Shown piece after piece: positions 1 to 8,782 of a DNA stretch of 64,000 bases. Both the position numbers and the translations under genes were made by a program. Source of the stretch: JANQEU01 sp965228045 (GTDB taxonomy: Bacteria; Bacteroidota; Bacteroidia; Cytophagales; Cyclobacteriaceae); contig OZ245789.1 in NCBI GenBank assembly GCA_965228045.1, positions 3,658,001 through 3,722,000 of the forward strand. Direction: 5' to 3'. Positions within the stretch are counted from its first letter, which is position 1. The number at the start of each line of letters is the position of its first letter. The notes beneath the pieces were generated by a model. The model searched no databases. It was not told where the DNA came from and was given only the letters and a program-made list of their open reading frames with translations.

Positions 1-1257
1 AATCTCCTTCTTCATGGCGAATACACTCCAGATGATCGAATGCCAGGGTTTATAACCGTGTACCTGCCTTTACGAATCCTGCTGGACCGGGTCTCAGCGA
101 TGAATGCGCAAATAATCATTCAACTTTTACTAGCTGCAATTTCCGTCTATATACTTAGTAAGTCTGTTTTTATCCTGACCAAAAATGTAAAATTATTTTA
201 CATTGTTTATACCTTCTTTATACTAAGTACATTTTCTAATTTATTTGATCATTTTCTACTGACAGAGAGTCTTTCCGCCTCCTGCTTAATTGCACTTTTC
301 TATTTTTTTATTTCCGGTAATAGTCAGGTCAAACCAACAAAAATGTTGCTTTCCGGAGTGCTGTTCACACAGTTGTATTTCCTTAAACCAGTCTTTGCGC
401 CTGCAATTCTAATATTGGTTTTGTACATATTTCATTGTCATAAAATTAAGCTTGCCTGGAAACTCTTCTCATACTTTATGATTCCGGTTTTTTGCATCCA
501 GTTTACCTGGATGTTGAAAAACTACTTTACTCATGAAAAGATTATTTTATTCACACCTACAATGCTCCTAAGTTCCGAACCGAACTATAAAACAAGGCAT
601 GCATTAATCAGATTCGTCCAAACCTGGGGTGGAGAATACAAATGGTGGATTGATAATTCCAATATTGAGTGGTATTATGGAAGTGACGATGGATCTCCTA
701 TTCCGGAAAAATTTTACACTGACACATTCAATCAGGATAGTCTTAAGAGCATTCGGAAACAAGTTATCTTACTGGAAAATAACCCCATTCTTAACACAGC
801 AGAAGTAGACTCAATTAATGTATTACTCGAGACCAAGATTGATAACTATAGTGAGAGTATCAGGGAAAAATTCCCTTTCCAGTATTATATAGTAGCTCCA
901 TTTATTTACACAATAAAGTTTATGGAGTATGATCATAATTATAACTTCAATAAAATTAGTATTACTACTCTCATAAAGTATGCCTTCGTTTTAATTTTTT
1001 ATTCAACTTTATTTTTGGCTGCAATAGGAATATTCGTCCTACTTAAACATTCTCGCTGGAAAGAGTTGATTTTATTTGGCCTGATACCAACTTATATCAT
1101 TTTCATTTACCCCATCGTACTTAGATTCGATGAAACAAGATATTTGGTACCGGTTTGGCCGTTAATAGTGGTGTTAGCATCTTTTAGCATTAATTCTATC
1201 TTTACAACACCCCCCGCTAGCAATCAAAAAACTTCCAGTACCACAACTGAAACATAA
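1..1257 (+). CDS. Multi-pass membrane protein, 5'-truncated (possible ArnT/PMT-type glycosyltransferase)
   Basis: The reading frame is open from base 1, so the gene begins upstream of the window; the first internal ATG is at 40. At least 418 residues remain. The visible N-terminus contains GEYTPDDRMPGF, which resembles the early periplasmic loop of lipid-linked-sugar transferases of the ArnT/PMT kind. This is followed by many hydrophobic stretches (roughly eight to nine membrane spans), with one large soluble loop at about residues 195-285 counted from position 40. Its place at the edge of a polysaccharide locus fits sugar transfer from a lipid carrier on the periplasmic face, but no catalytic residue can be identified with certainty. 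Its last 41 bases overlap the 3' end of the convergent asnB gene. It could equally be an uncharacterised locus-specific membrane protein. Confidence 0.7.
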   Translation, partial: NLLLHGEYTPDDRMPGFITVYLPLRILLDRVSAMNAQIIIQLLLAAISVYILSKSVFILTKNVKLFYIVYTFFILSTFSNLFDHFLLTESLSASCLIALFYFFISGNSQVKPTKMLLSGVLFTQLYFLKPVFAPAILILVLYIFHCHKIKLAWKLFSYFMIPVFCIQFTWMLKNYFTHEKIILFTPTMLLSSEPNYKTRHALIRFVQTWGGEYKWWIDNSNIEWYYGSDDGSPIPEKFYTDTFNQDSLKSIRKQVILLENNPILNTAEVDSINVLLETKIDNYSESIREKFPFQYYIVAPFIYTIKFMEYDHNYNFNKISITTLIKYAFVLIFYSTLFLAAIGIFVLLKHSRWKELILFGLIPTYIIFIYPIVLRFDETRYLVPVWPLIVVLASFSINSIFTTPPASNQKTSSTTTET

Positions 1258-3073
1258 AAAGATTCCAGAGTTGTTTTCTATGATTATATGAACTGTTTTC
1301 ATGTTGTTTAACCATCTCTGAGATCTTATTCTGATTGAAAAAATTGTGCGACATCATTGTCTCCGAAAACATCTCTTTTACCATCTCTCCTAAATCTGAT
1401 CTCAACCAGCGAGACAAAGGCAACCCGAAACCCTTCTTTGGACGATATATTACTTCATGTGGGATTTTCCCATCCATTGTCTTTTTAAGAATATATTTTC
1501 CACTAAGTCGTCTTTGTTTAAAGTTCCATGGGAGCGAATTGGCAAATTCCACTACATCTGTGTCAAGGAATGGGGCTCTGACCTCGAGGGAGTTATACAT
1601 ACTTGCCCTGTCAACTTTAAACAAGATGTCATCAACCAAATAAGTCTTGCAATAGTAGTAGCCTGCCCTATCCAGCGAATTTAAATTTTCAGTTTTTTGA
1701 AAATAATAATAAATAGGGCTCAAACCATTTTCATTTCCCAGATGTCCAATTACTTCATCTGTGAGTAAAGTGTGCTTCTCACCAGGTAGGAAACTTCCAA
1801 GCCATAATTGATGCGTCTCCTTATCTGTACCCGTTAAACCTCTTAGAAATTGCTTGATTTTAAAATCAAAACTAATATCTCTATCAGATACCGGGAGGAT
1901 AGCATCGCAAAGATTGCGTAATGCGGATAAAGCAATTCGTGGTATAAAGTTTTTAAAATGATGAGCCTGGAAAGTAGGGTAACCCAGAAATAACTCGTCA
2001 CTTCCATCGCCTCCAAGTGCAACAGTTACCTGGTTTCTCGTAATCTTAGAAAGGTAATATGTTGGAATTATTGAAGCATCGGCAAATGGTTCATCTATCA
2101 GACCTGAAATTGGTTCTATTAAAGATTTTGCTGTCGCCTCGGTTAATATGTCGAAAGTATGATCTGTACCGAGGTATTTTGAGACTTTACTTGCATAGTC
2201 AGACTCATCATATGATTTCTCTTCAAAACCAATTGAGAATGTCTTGATTCTACTGGTAGAATTTTTTTGCGCATAAAATGCCACAGCAGAACTATCAAGA
2301 CCTCCACTTAGGAACACTCCCAGAGGGACATCACTTATTAACCTCCTTTGAGTCGCATTGTCAAGAAGGTTATCAAGCTGTAATCTGGCTTCTTCAAAAG
2401 ACAGGGTACTCTTTTCATAACTCATATCCCAATAAGACTCATAGTGCTTGATTTCTCCATTCTCGACTAACATGTAATGACCAGGAAAGAACTTTTTCAC
2501 ATCCTTTAAAATTGAAGCTGGTGCAGGTACATAATCGTATGTAAGATAGGAATTGAGTGCGTCCAAATCGACTTCGGAGGACACCTCGGGATGATATCTT
2601 AAGGCCTTTAACTCCGAGGCAAATACAAAAGATTTTGGGGTATTTGTGTAGTAAAGAGGCTTTTTGCCAGTGCGATCTCTGGCCATAAAAAGTGTTTCTG
2701 TTTTTTGATTGTATATTGCCATGGCAAACATTCCATGGATCTTATCGAGCATTGCCACCCCATACTTTCTAAACATCTTGACAATTACTTCCGTATCACA
2801 GTTTGTCTTGAAGGAAATATCTTTTAAATACAGCTCCTTTAGATTCTGAAAATTATATATCTCACCATTATATACTATAATAAACTCCTCGTCAACAAAT
2901 GGCTGATTGGCTTCTTGTTTTAAATCCAGGATACTTAATCTAGCATGACCTAGGCAAAGATTTTCCTTACAAAATACTTCTATATTATCTGGACCTCTAT
3001 ATGCAATGGCTGAAATCATTTTCCGAATGATTCCTCTGTCCTCGATTCCAAAAAATCCTGCAATGCCGCACAT
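1217..3073 (-). CDS. asnB: Asparagine synthase, glutamine-hydrolysing
   Basis: AsnB converts aspartate, glutamine and ATP to asparagine and glutamate in the cytoplasm. The protein is 618 aa and starts MCGIAGFFG, so after Met removal Cys2 is the class II glutamine amidotransferase nucleophile. The glutaminase half covers about residues 2-210. The synthetase half carries the ATP pyrophosphatase loop SGGLDSS at 256-262. It is the last gene of a minus-strand trio (GT2, methyltransferase, asnB; gaps of 16 and 14 bp). AsnB paralogues are often found in exopolysaccharide loci, where they may amidate a sugar acid instead of making free asparagine; nothing in this sequence decides between the two. Its 3' end overlaps the convergent upstream gene by 41 bp. 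Confidence 0.93.
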   Translation of the reverse strand: MCGIAGFFGIEDRGIIRKMISAIAYRGPDNIEVFCKENLCLGHARLSILDLKQEANQPFVDEEFIIVYNGEIYNFQNLKELYLKDISFKTNCDTEVIVKMFRKYGVAMLDKIHGMFAMAIYNQKTETLFMARDRTGKKPLYYTNTPKSFVFASELKALRYHPEVSSEVDLDALNSYLTYDYVPAPASILKDVKKFFPGHYMLVENGEIKHYESYWDMSYEKSTLSFEEARLQLDNLLDNATQRRLISDVPLGVFLSGGLDSSAVAFYAQKNSTSRIKTFSIGFEEKSYDESDYASKVSKYLGTDHTFDILTEATAKSLIEPISGLIDEPFADASIIPTYYLSKITRNQVTVALGGDGSDELFLGYPTFQAHHFKNFIPRIALSALRNLCDAILPVSDRDISFDFKIKQFLRGLTGTDKETHQLWLGSFLPGEKHTLLTDEVIGHLGNENGLSPIYYYFQKTENLNSLDRAGYYYCKTYLVDDILFKVDRASMYNSLEVRAPFLDTDVVEFANSLPWNFKQRRLSGKYILKKTMDGKIPHEVIYRPKKGFGLPLSRWLRSDLGEMVKEMFSETMMSHNFFNQNKISEMVKQHENSSYNHRKQLWNLFMFQLWYWKFFDC

Positions 3074-3087
3074 ATACTCTAAGCTTC

Positions 3088-3807
3088 TTAAGTTTTCCTT
3101 TCAAGAATATATAGGATGGAAGAACCGTAAATGAACCCTGGAATCAACAAGGATTCTATGTGAAATATTCGACCCAAGACTTGATGGAATAGCCGCATAA
3201 TTCCGATGGGCGACTTAAACGCAGTGGCTCTCTTTGAACCACTAATCTTTTGTACAATCCACATAATAAAATATAGAGAATGAAAAAAATAGCGATTACT
3301 CTGAATCACAAATCCCTTAACGGTTATGGACTCAGAAATTGACTTTCTGGAATAGCGTTTAAAATGACCATTAAAAGTATCATAGTTTGACCATAACTCC
3401 ATTCTAGCTGGTACTGTTATTACGATTCTTCTAAGATTTGGATAAGATTTCGAAATTTGTTCAAGAAAATTACTTGGATTTTCGAGGTGTTCTAAAACAT
3501 CCAGCAATAAAATGGTTTCAATACCAAGTCGAAATTCAATTGGTAGTTCATTTGCATCCGTTGCTTTCCAGATTTTAGCAGAGGTGGTAATGAGTTTGGG
3601 GGCACTTAACTCTACTCCAGCAATATCAAATCCTCTGCAATGAAGGTAATTTGTAACGAATCCTCGGCCGCACCCAATCTCGAGGATTTTATGGTTATTG
3701 GGTGAAAATCTCTCTATGACTCTATTTCGGCAAGTATGCCAAAAGTTATTTTCTATCCCGTCTGGATAAATACTTTCAAATTGATTTCGGGAAAAACTAG
3801 TGTCCAA
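3088..3807 (-). CDS. Class I SAM-dependent methyltransferase
   Basis: This 239-aa protein has the SAM-binding motif I ILEIGCGRG at residues 41-49 and, further on, a LLLDVLEHLENP segment typical of the Methyltransf_11/UbiE-like group. The C-terminal third is basic and hydrophobic, which suggests membrane association. The start is a TTG codon: an in-frame stop lies a few codons upstream and no internal Met is available near the N-terminus. It sits between a GT2 glycosyltransferase and asnB in a minus-strand operon. It probably methylates a sugar or lipid-linked intermediate of the polysaccharide, but the substrate is unknown. Confidence 0.85.
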   Translation of the reverse strand: MDTSFSRNQFESIYPDGIENNFWHTCRNRVIERFSPNNHKILEIGCGRGFVTNYLHCRGFDIAGVELSAPKLITTSAKIWKATDANELPIEFRLGIETILLLDVLEHLENPSNFLEQISKSYPNLRRIVITVPARMELWSNYDTFNGHFKRYSRKSISESITVKGFVIQSNRYFFHSLYFIMWIVQKISGSKRATAFKSPIGIMRLFHQVLGRIFHIESLLIPGFIYGSSILYILERKT

Positions 3808-3823
3808 ATCGAATTATCTGATA

Positions 3824-4768
3824 TTAAATATTAGTTTTTCTTCTGATTATATAAGGTGACTTATTCTGGCTTTCGTAGTAGGTTCTCATTAGCATCTCTG
3901 CAATGATTCCAATCATAATCATCAATATTCCTACGATAAAAAACATCGCAGCCAAAACCGGTAGTGGGGTTTCAACAAAATCTTTTGCGTTAGTCACTTT
4001 AAAGTAAATGGCAACAACGATTGATATGACCGCAGCAATCATAGACCATAATCCAGCACCTCCAAAAAAGTGAATTGGCTTTTGCATATAACGATCCATA
4101 AATGCAATCAGCATGAGATCCAGCACAACCTTAAAAATCCTTCCCAACCCATAATTACTGGAACCATATTGCCTTTTCTTATAATTTACCTCAATCTCTG
4201 TCAACCTACCTCCCTGCCACTTACAATAAACCGGAATAAATCGATGCATCTCCCCATAAAGAAAAATATGCTTCAACACTTCTCTCCGATAACCCTTTAG
4301 AGTGCACCCAAAATCATGAATCTTAACACCTGAAATTTTTCTAATTATGAAATTTGCAAGATTTGAGGGTAATCTTCTTCTCAACCACTGCCCCTTCCAC
4401 CTGTCTTTACGCCAGCCACTTACTACGTCGTACCCTTCTTCCAATTTACTAATTAATCTTGGAATGTCATTGGGGTCATTTTCTAGATCACTATCCATTA
4501 GAATTACCAAATCCCCTATTGCATTTCTTATGCCCGCATTGATTGCCGCCGTTTGACCAAAATTCCTCATTAAAGCAATCACTTTCAAACGAGGTTCGTT
4601 TTTCGCCATTTCCTCAAGTATCTTCGCAGAGTCATCTGAAGAACCATCGTCAACTGCAACTATTTCAAAATCTGTCTCACCTAAGGTCTCGATAATTCCA
4701 TTTACCAATTCCTTGAGTGATTTAGATTCATTATATACAGGAGTGACAACCGATAAATATTTATTCAT
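3824..4768 (-). CDS. Glycosyltransferase family 2, polyprenyl-phosphate sugar transferase type (GtrB/DPM1-like)
   Basis: This 314-aa protein has a GT-A fold opening with SVVTPVYNES at 6-15, the nucleotide-binding DDGSSDDS at 40-47 and the metal-binding DSD at 92-94. Two membrane spans follow, at about 231-257 and 268-295. The combination of a cytoplasmic GT2 domain and two C-terminal spans is characteristic of GtrB/DPM1-like enzymes, which move a sugar from a nucleotide donor to undecaprenyl phosphate. It is first in the minus-strand trio and divergent from the flippase gene, with 145 bp between them. It likely supplies a lipid-phosphate sugar for periplasmic decoration of the polysaccharide. 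Confidence 0.9.
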   Translation of the reverse strand: MNKYLSVVTPVYNESKSLKELVNGIIETLGETDFEIVAVDDGSSDDSAKILEEMAKNEPRLKVIALMRNFGQTAAINAGIRNAIGDLVILMDSDLENDPNDIPRLISKLEEGYDVVSGWRKDRWKGQWLRRRLPSNLANFIIRKISGVKIHDFGCTLKGYRREVLKHIFLYGEMHRFIPVYCKWQGGRLTEIEVNYKKRQYGSSNYGLGRIFKVVLDLMLIAFMDRYMQKPIHFFGGAGLWSMIAAVISIVVAIYFKVTNAKDFVETPLPVLAAMFFIVGILMIMIGIIAEMLMRTYYESQNKSPYIIRRKTNI

Positions 4769-4913
4769 AAGGGATTTCCTTAATTTATTTTAATTTATTG
4801 GAATTTATCGAGAACGGCATTGGCAGATTACTACTTATATTTAAATTTTCCTGCAATACTACATGATCAATCTTTTTCTGTATAAGTATCCCGAACAAAT
4901 ATCCATATCCTAA

Positions 4914-6401
4914 ATGGGTAATGTCGCTAAGCAAAGCTTCTTAAGTTCTGTTTCTGCATATGCAGGAGTCGCACTGGGTTATCTGAATCTTGTTATTCTC
5001 ATGCCAAAATTTATGTCGGAAGAAGAGATCGGCTTGTTCCGCGTAATAATATCAATGGCAATGATCTTGGTTCCAATCGTGCTTTTTGGTTCAGGTGGTG
5101 CCATTCTGAAATTCTATCCAAAACTTAAAAATCAAAAGGCTGGTTTACATGGTTTTACATCCACGATTGCCCTGTTATCATTTATTTTGATAACAATTTT
5201 CGCTGTTTTATTTCAGGATTATATTTTCGGTTTTTATAGTGAAAAAGCTCCTCAGGTAAATGACTACTTCCATCTTGTTTTTGTAATGCTTTTTTTGATG
5301 GCATTCTATAACTTCTACACCTTTATCTGCCGAGCTAACTATTCAATTGTACTCCCTAGTATCCTAACGGAATTTGGGTATAAATTCCAAAATACCATGC
5401 TGCTACTTCTATTGGGGATAGGGGCAATAACCTTCAGGTACTATTTATATGGTCATATATTGGCTTACCTGATTTTGATTTCCATCATTGTTTTTTTTGC
5501 CTCTCGGTCATTTTCAATTAAGTTTTCATTCAAACGGTTGCTGGCGCATGGCTTCGAGTCTGAAGTTTTCAACTTCATGTCCTATTCGGTTTTAGGCGGA
5601 TTTGGAATTATGATCGTTTTACAAATTGATCAAATAATGGTGTCCCAAATGCTCGGTTTAGCAGATAATGGGATATACTCCACCGCGATGATGATGGCCC
5701 TTGTCATAGAATATCCAAAAAAGTTTGTTGCCCAAATAATGCAACCATATATATCACAGGACACCCATGACAATGACTACGAAAAGATTGATTTGGTTTA
5801 TAAAAAGACAAGCAATCTAATGATATGGTTAGGGGGTATTCTCTTTATTTTAATAGTTGTCAACTTGGATAACATATTCCGAATTATGCCAAACGGAGAA
5901 ATCTACAGGAAAGGTATTTGGGTCGTATTTATAATCGGCGTAACCAAATTGATAGACATGGTTTTTAGCTTAAATGCAGAAATAATCGGACTTTCAAAAT
6001 ATTATAAGGTCAATGTACTTTTGATTCTTTTGCTGGCAGTAATGACCGTCATTTCGAATATTATCCTAATTCCAAAATACGGAATGAACGGCGCTGCCAT
6101 AGCAACATTGCTGACTTATCTTGTATTCAATATTATACGCTACTTAATACTAAAAATAGCCTTTAACATAAGCCCATTTTCCATCAAAACGATTAAAATT
6201 ATCTTATTCTTAGGGGTCCTCTATTTCCTTGTTTCACATATTCCATTTATGGTAAATTCATGGATTGACTTAATATTGCGATCTGGTTTAGCTATGATCG
6301 GATTCCTTATTTCAATTAGAATCCTTAAACCTAGCCCGGAAGTAATGGAAATTACAATCGAGGCAATTAACAAAATTAAATTTAGGATTGGGCGGAAATA
6401 A
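4914..6401 (+). CDS. Polysaccharide flippase, Wzx/MviN-like (MOP superfamily)
   Basis: This 495-aa protein is almost entirely hydrophobic, with about 12-14 membrane spans and short basic loops. Members of the family flip undecaprenyl-PP-linked repeat units across the inner membrane. The N-terminus (VAKQSFLSSVSAYAGVALGY) is the usual opening of the Wzx/polysaccharide-export flippase family. It opens the plus-strand run and is followed after 15 bp by rfbF. No Wzy-type polymerase or O-antigen ligase is recognisable in the window; these functions would have to lie upstream of base 1 or elsewhere. Confidence 0.88.
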   Translation: MGNVAKQSFLSSVSAYAGVALGYLNLVILMPKFMSEEEIGLFRVIISMAMILVPIVLFGSGGAILKFYPKLKNQKAGLHGFTSTIALLSFILITIFAVLFQDYIFGFYSEKAPQVNDYFHLVFVMLFLMAFYNFYTFICRANYSIVLPSILTEFGYKFQNTMLLLLLGIGAITFRYYLYGHILAYLILISIIVFFASRSFSIKFSFKRLLAHGFESEVFNFMSYSVLGGFGIMIVLQIDQIMVSQMLGLADNGIYSTAMMMALVIEYPKKFVAQIMQPYISQDTHDNDYEKIDLVYKKTSNLMIWLGGILFILIVVNLDNIFRIMPNGEIYRKGIWVVFIIGVTKLIDMVFSLNAEIIGLSKYYKVNVLLILLLAVMTVISNIILIPKYGMNGAAIATLLTYLVFNIIRYLILKIAFNISPFSIKTIKIILFLGVLYFLVSHIPFMVNSWIDLILRSGLAMIGFLISIRILKPSPEVMEITIEAINKIKFRIGRK

Positions 6402-6416
6402 CAATCCGACAACAAT

Positions 6417-7196
6417 ATGAGAGTTGTGATTTTTGCTGGTGGGCTCGGAACTCGCCTGAGCGAGGAGACCGAGGCCAGACCAAAACCAATGGTTGAGATT
6501 GGGGGTAAACCAATCTTATGGCATATTCTGAAAATATATGCCAGTCAAGGATTCAAGGAATTTATCATCTGTCTGGGCTATAAAGGGTATATGATCAAGG
6601 AGTATTTCTTCAATTATTACATGCATAACTCGGATTTGCAGATAAACCTTGAAAATAATGACATTAAAGTGTTAGGAAGTCATTCCGAGTCTTTCAAAGT
6701 TTCTCTTATTGAAACAGGTCTTTATACGAAAACTGCAGGAAGATTGAAGCGCATCAAAGAACACCTAGGAGATGATGAAAATTTTATGCTAACCTACGGA
6801 GATGGGCTTTCAAATGTTAATTTAAAAGCCCTAAATGATTTCCATGTACGACATGGAAAGGTTGCGACATTAACTTCCATACAACCTGAGGGAAGATTTG
6901 GAGGAATAGAAATTGACCATCATCGAGTTGAATCTTTTATCGAAAAACCAAGAGGCGATCATAAGTGGATAAATGGTGGATATTTTGTCCTAAACAAGAA
7001 AATTTTCGATTACTTACCTGAAAATTCGGATGATATAATGCTCGAGACACTTCCAATGGATATGCTAGTAGAAAATAAGGAACTTATGGCGTTTAAACAT
7101 CATGGTTTTTGGAAATGTATGGACGCACTTAGGGACAAGATTGTTTTAGAAGAATTGTGGGCATCTGGGAATGCCAAATGGAAAATTTGGGATTAA
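6417..7196 (+). CDS. rfbF: Glucose-1-phosphate cytidylyltransferase
   Basis: RfbF makes CDP-glucose from CTP and glucose-1-phosphate, the entry step to CDP-activated deoxysugars. The 259-aa length is typical. The nucleotidyltransferase signature AGGLGTRLSEET begins at residue 7, followed by RPKPMVEIGGKPILWHI, and the internal TYGDGLSNVN and FIEKPRGDHKWINGGYF segments are characteristic of RfbF rather than RmlA. It abuts the next gene, its TAA being followed directly by that gene's ATG. It is normally partnered with the CDP-glucose 4,6-dehydratase RfbG, which is not recognisable here. Confidence 0.93.
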   Translation: MRVVIFAGGLGTRLSEETEARPKPMVEIGGKPILWHILKIYASQGFKEFIICLGYKGYMIKEYFFNYYMHNSDLQINLENNDIKVLGSHSESFKVSLIETGLYTKTAGRLKRIKEHLGDDENFMLTYGDGLSNVNLKALNDFHVRHGKVATLTSIQPEGRFGGIEIDHHRVESFIEKPRGDHKWINGGYFVLNKKIFDYLPENSDDIMLETLPMDMLVENKELMAFKHHGFWKCMDALRDKIVLEELWASGNAKWKIWD

Positions 7197-8234
7197 ATGA
7201 GAATTCTAATTACCGGAAACCTGGGATATATTGGCCCGGTTTTGACCAGGCATCTAAGAAATAAGTATCCAGACAGTTTTATAGCCGGATTTGATATTGG
7301 TTACTTCCAAGCTGTTTCGACAGGTACTGACTTTTTAGATCAGTTAGTCGATATTCAGTATTATGGTGATGTGAGAAATTTTCCGGAATCCATATTAAAT
7401 GGATATGACGCAGTGGTCCACCTTGCGGCCATATCCAATGATCCCATTGGTAATCAATTTGAAGAAGTTACTCATCAAATAAACCACAAAGCCAGCACAA
7501 AAATTGCGAAAATGGCAAAGGTGAATGGTGTCAAAAATTTTGTTTTCGCCTCAAGTTGTAGTGTATATGGATCCATTGGAGAAGAAGCCCGTGTGGAGTC
7601 ATCAGAGTTAAATCCCCTGACAGCATACGCCAAGTCAAAGGTAAATACAGAAAATGACTTGCTGAGACTAGCCTCCGAGGATTTTAAAATTACCTGTTTA
7701 CGATTTGCTACTGCATGTGGTATGAGTCCGAGATTGAGGTTAGATCTCGTATTAAATGACTTTGTAGCCACGGTACTTACGACAAAATATATCAAAATAC
7801 TTAGTGATGGAACTCCATGGAGACCACTGATTCATGTCAAGGATATGTCACTTGCCATCGATTGGGCTATTTCGAGAATCGGAGATGGCTTTTTGGTCGT
7901 GAATGTGGGAAGTAATAGTTGGAACTACCAAATCCGGGAACTCGCTGAGGAGGTTTCCAGACACTTTGAAGGTGCCAGAGTGGAAGTGAATGATGCGGCA
8001 TCTCCAGATTCAAGATCCTATCAAGTCAATTTTTCTTTATTTAAAAGACTGGCTCCGAATTTCTCGCCTAAGATCGGACTCTTCGAAGCCATTATTGATT
8101 TAAATGAAGGAATGAAGAAAATAGATTTTTCGGATAAAAATTTTCGATCAAACAGCCTTATCAGGCTGAATGTTATTAAATATCTTTTGTCAAACGGGTT
8201 CCTCAATAAAGAGCTATACTGGACAAGAAAATAA
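7197..8234 (+). CDS. NAD-dependent epimerase/dehydratase (extended SDR)
   Basis: This 345-aa nucleotide-sugar SDR has the Rossmann motif GNLGYIG at residues 7-13, the SSCSVYG segment at 119-125 and the catalytic Y144-x3-K148 (YAKSK). It follows rfbF with no gap and overlaps the RmlC-like gene by one base (TAATG). By position it could do the 4,6-dehydration of CDP-glucose or a later 4-ketoreduction or epimerisation. It lacks the recognisable N-terminal GHTGFKGSW-type signature of classical RfbG, so the reaction is left open. Confidence 0.85.
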   Translation: MRILITGNLGYIGPVLTRHLRNKYPDSFIAGFDIGYFQAVSTGTDFLDQLVDIQYYGDVRNFPESILNGYDAVVHLAAISNDPIGNQFEEVTHQINHKASTKIAKMAKVNGVKNFVFASSCSVYGSIGEEARVESSELNPLTAYAKSKVNTENDLLRLASEDFKITCLRFATACGMSPRLRLDLVLNDFVATVLTTKYIKILSDGTPWRPLIHVKDMSLAIDWAISRIGDGFLVVNVGSNSWNYQIRELAEEVSRHFEGARVEVNDAASPDSRSYQVNFSLFKRLAPNFSPKIGLFEAIIDLNEGMKKIDFSDKNFRSNSLIRLNVIKYLLSNGFLNKELYWTRK

Positions 8235-8782
8235 TGGAAATTCTGAATACATCATTCGATGGCTTGAAGGTGATTCAGGTAGCTCCCTATGAAGATAACA
8301 GAGGCTATTTTGAGAGATTATTTGCCGAAGAAAATTTCAAAAAGTACGATCTACATAGCAAGTTCGTTCACATAAATCATTCTTATAATCGTAATTCGGG
8401 AACGTTTCGGGGATTCCACTATCAAATCGAAACTGCGAAGGAAATTAAAGTAGTGAAGTGTATAAGTGGGTCCATTATCGATTTTGCAATCGATATGCGA
8501 TATCAATCCAGAACTTTCCTTAAGATTTTTGAAATAAACTTAGAGGAAAAAAAAGGGAACGCCCTATACATTCCGGAGGGATTTGCTCATGGATTTTTGA
8601 CCACTACGGATGCTACCAGTGTTATCTACCTTCACTCCAAGCCTTATAATCCAAATTTGGAAAGGGGACTTAATTATAAGGACCCAGTTATCGACTTTGG
8701 TTATAAGCAAAATATTAAAATTGTTTCAGAGAAGGATGAAAGTCTTCCCTTTCTCACTTCCGAATTTAAAGGGATAGTATGA
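8234..8782 (+). CDS. rfbC: dTDP-4-dehydrorhamnose 3,5-epimerase-like protein (RmlC/RfbC family)
   Basis: This 182-aa cupin protein is of the RmlC family, which epimerises C3 and/or C5 of nucleotide-linked 4-keto-6-deoxyhexoses. The family landmarks are visible: RGFHYQ with the catalytic-base His at position 62, Lys72, the IPEGFAHGFLT stretch at 114-124 and an aromatic-rich KPYNP near 137-141. Because the neighbouring nucleotidyltransferase is the CDP-glucose enzyme RfbF, the natural substrate is more likely CDP- than dTDP-linked; that is inference. The start overlaps the preceding stop by one base and the stop overlaps the next start in ATGA. Confidence 0.88.
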   Translation: MEILNTSFDGLKVIQVAPYEDNRGYFERLFAEENFKKYDLHSKFVHINHSYNRNSGTFRGFHYQIETAKEIKVVKCISGSIIDFAIDMRYQSRTFLKIFEINLEEKKGNALYIPEGFAHGFLTTTDATSVIYLHSKPYNPNLERGLNYKDPVIDFGYKQNIKIVSEKDESLPFLTSEFKGIV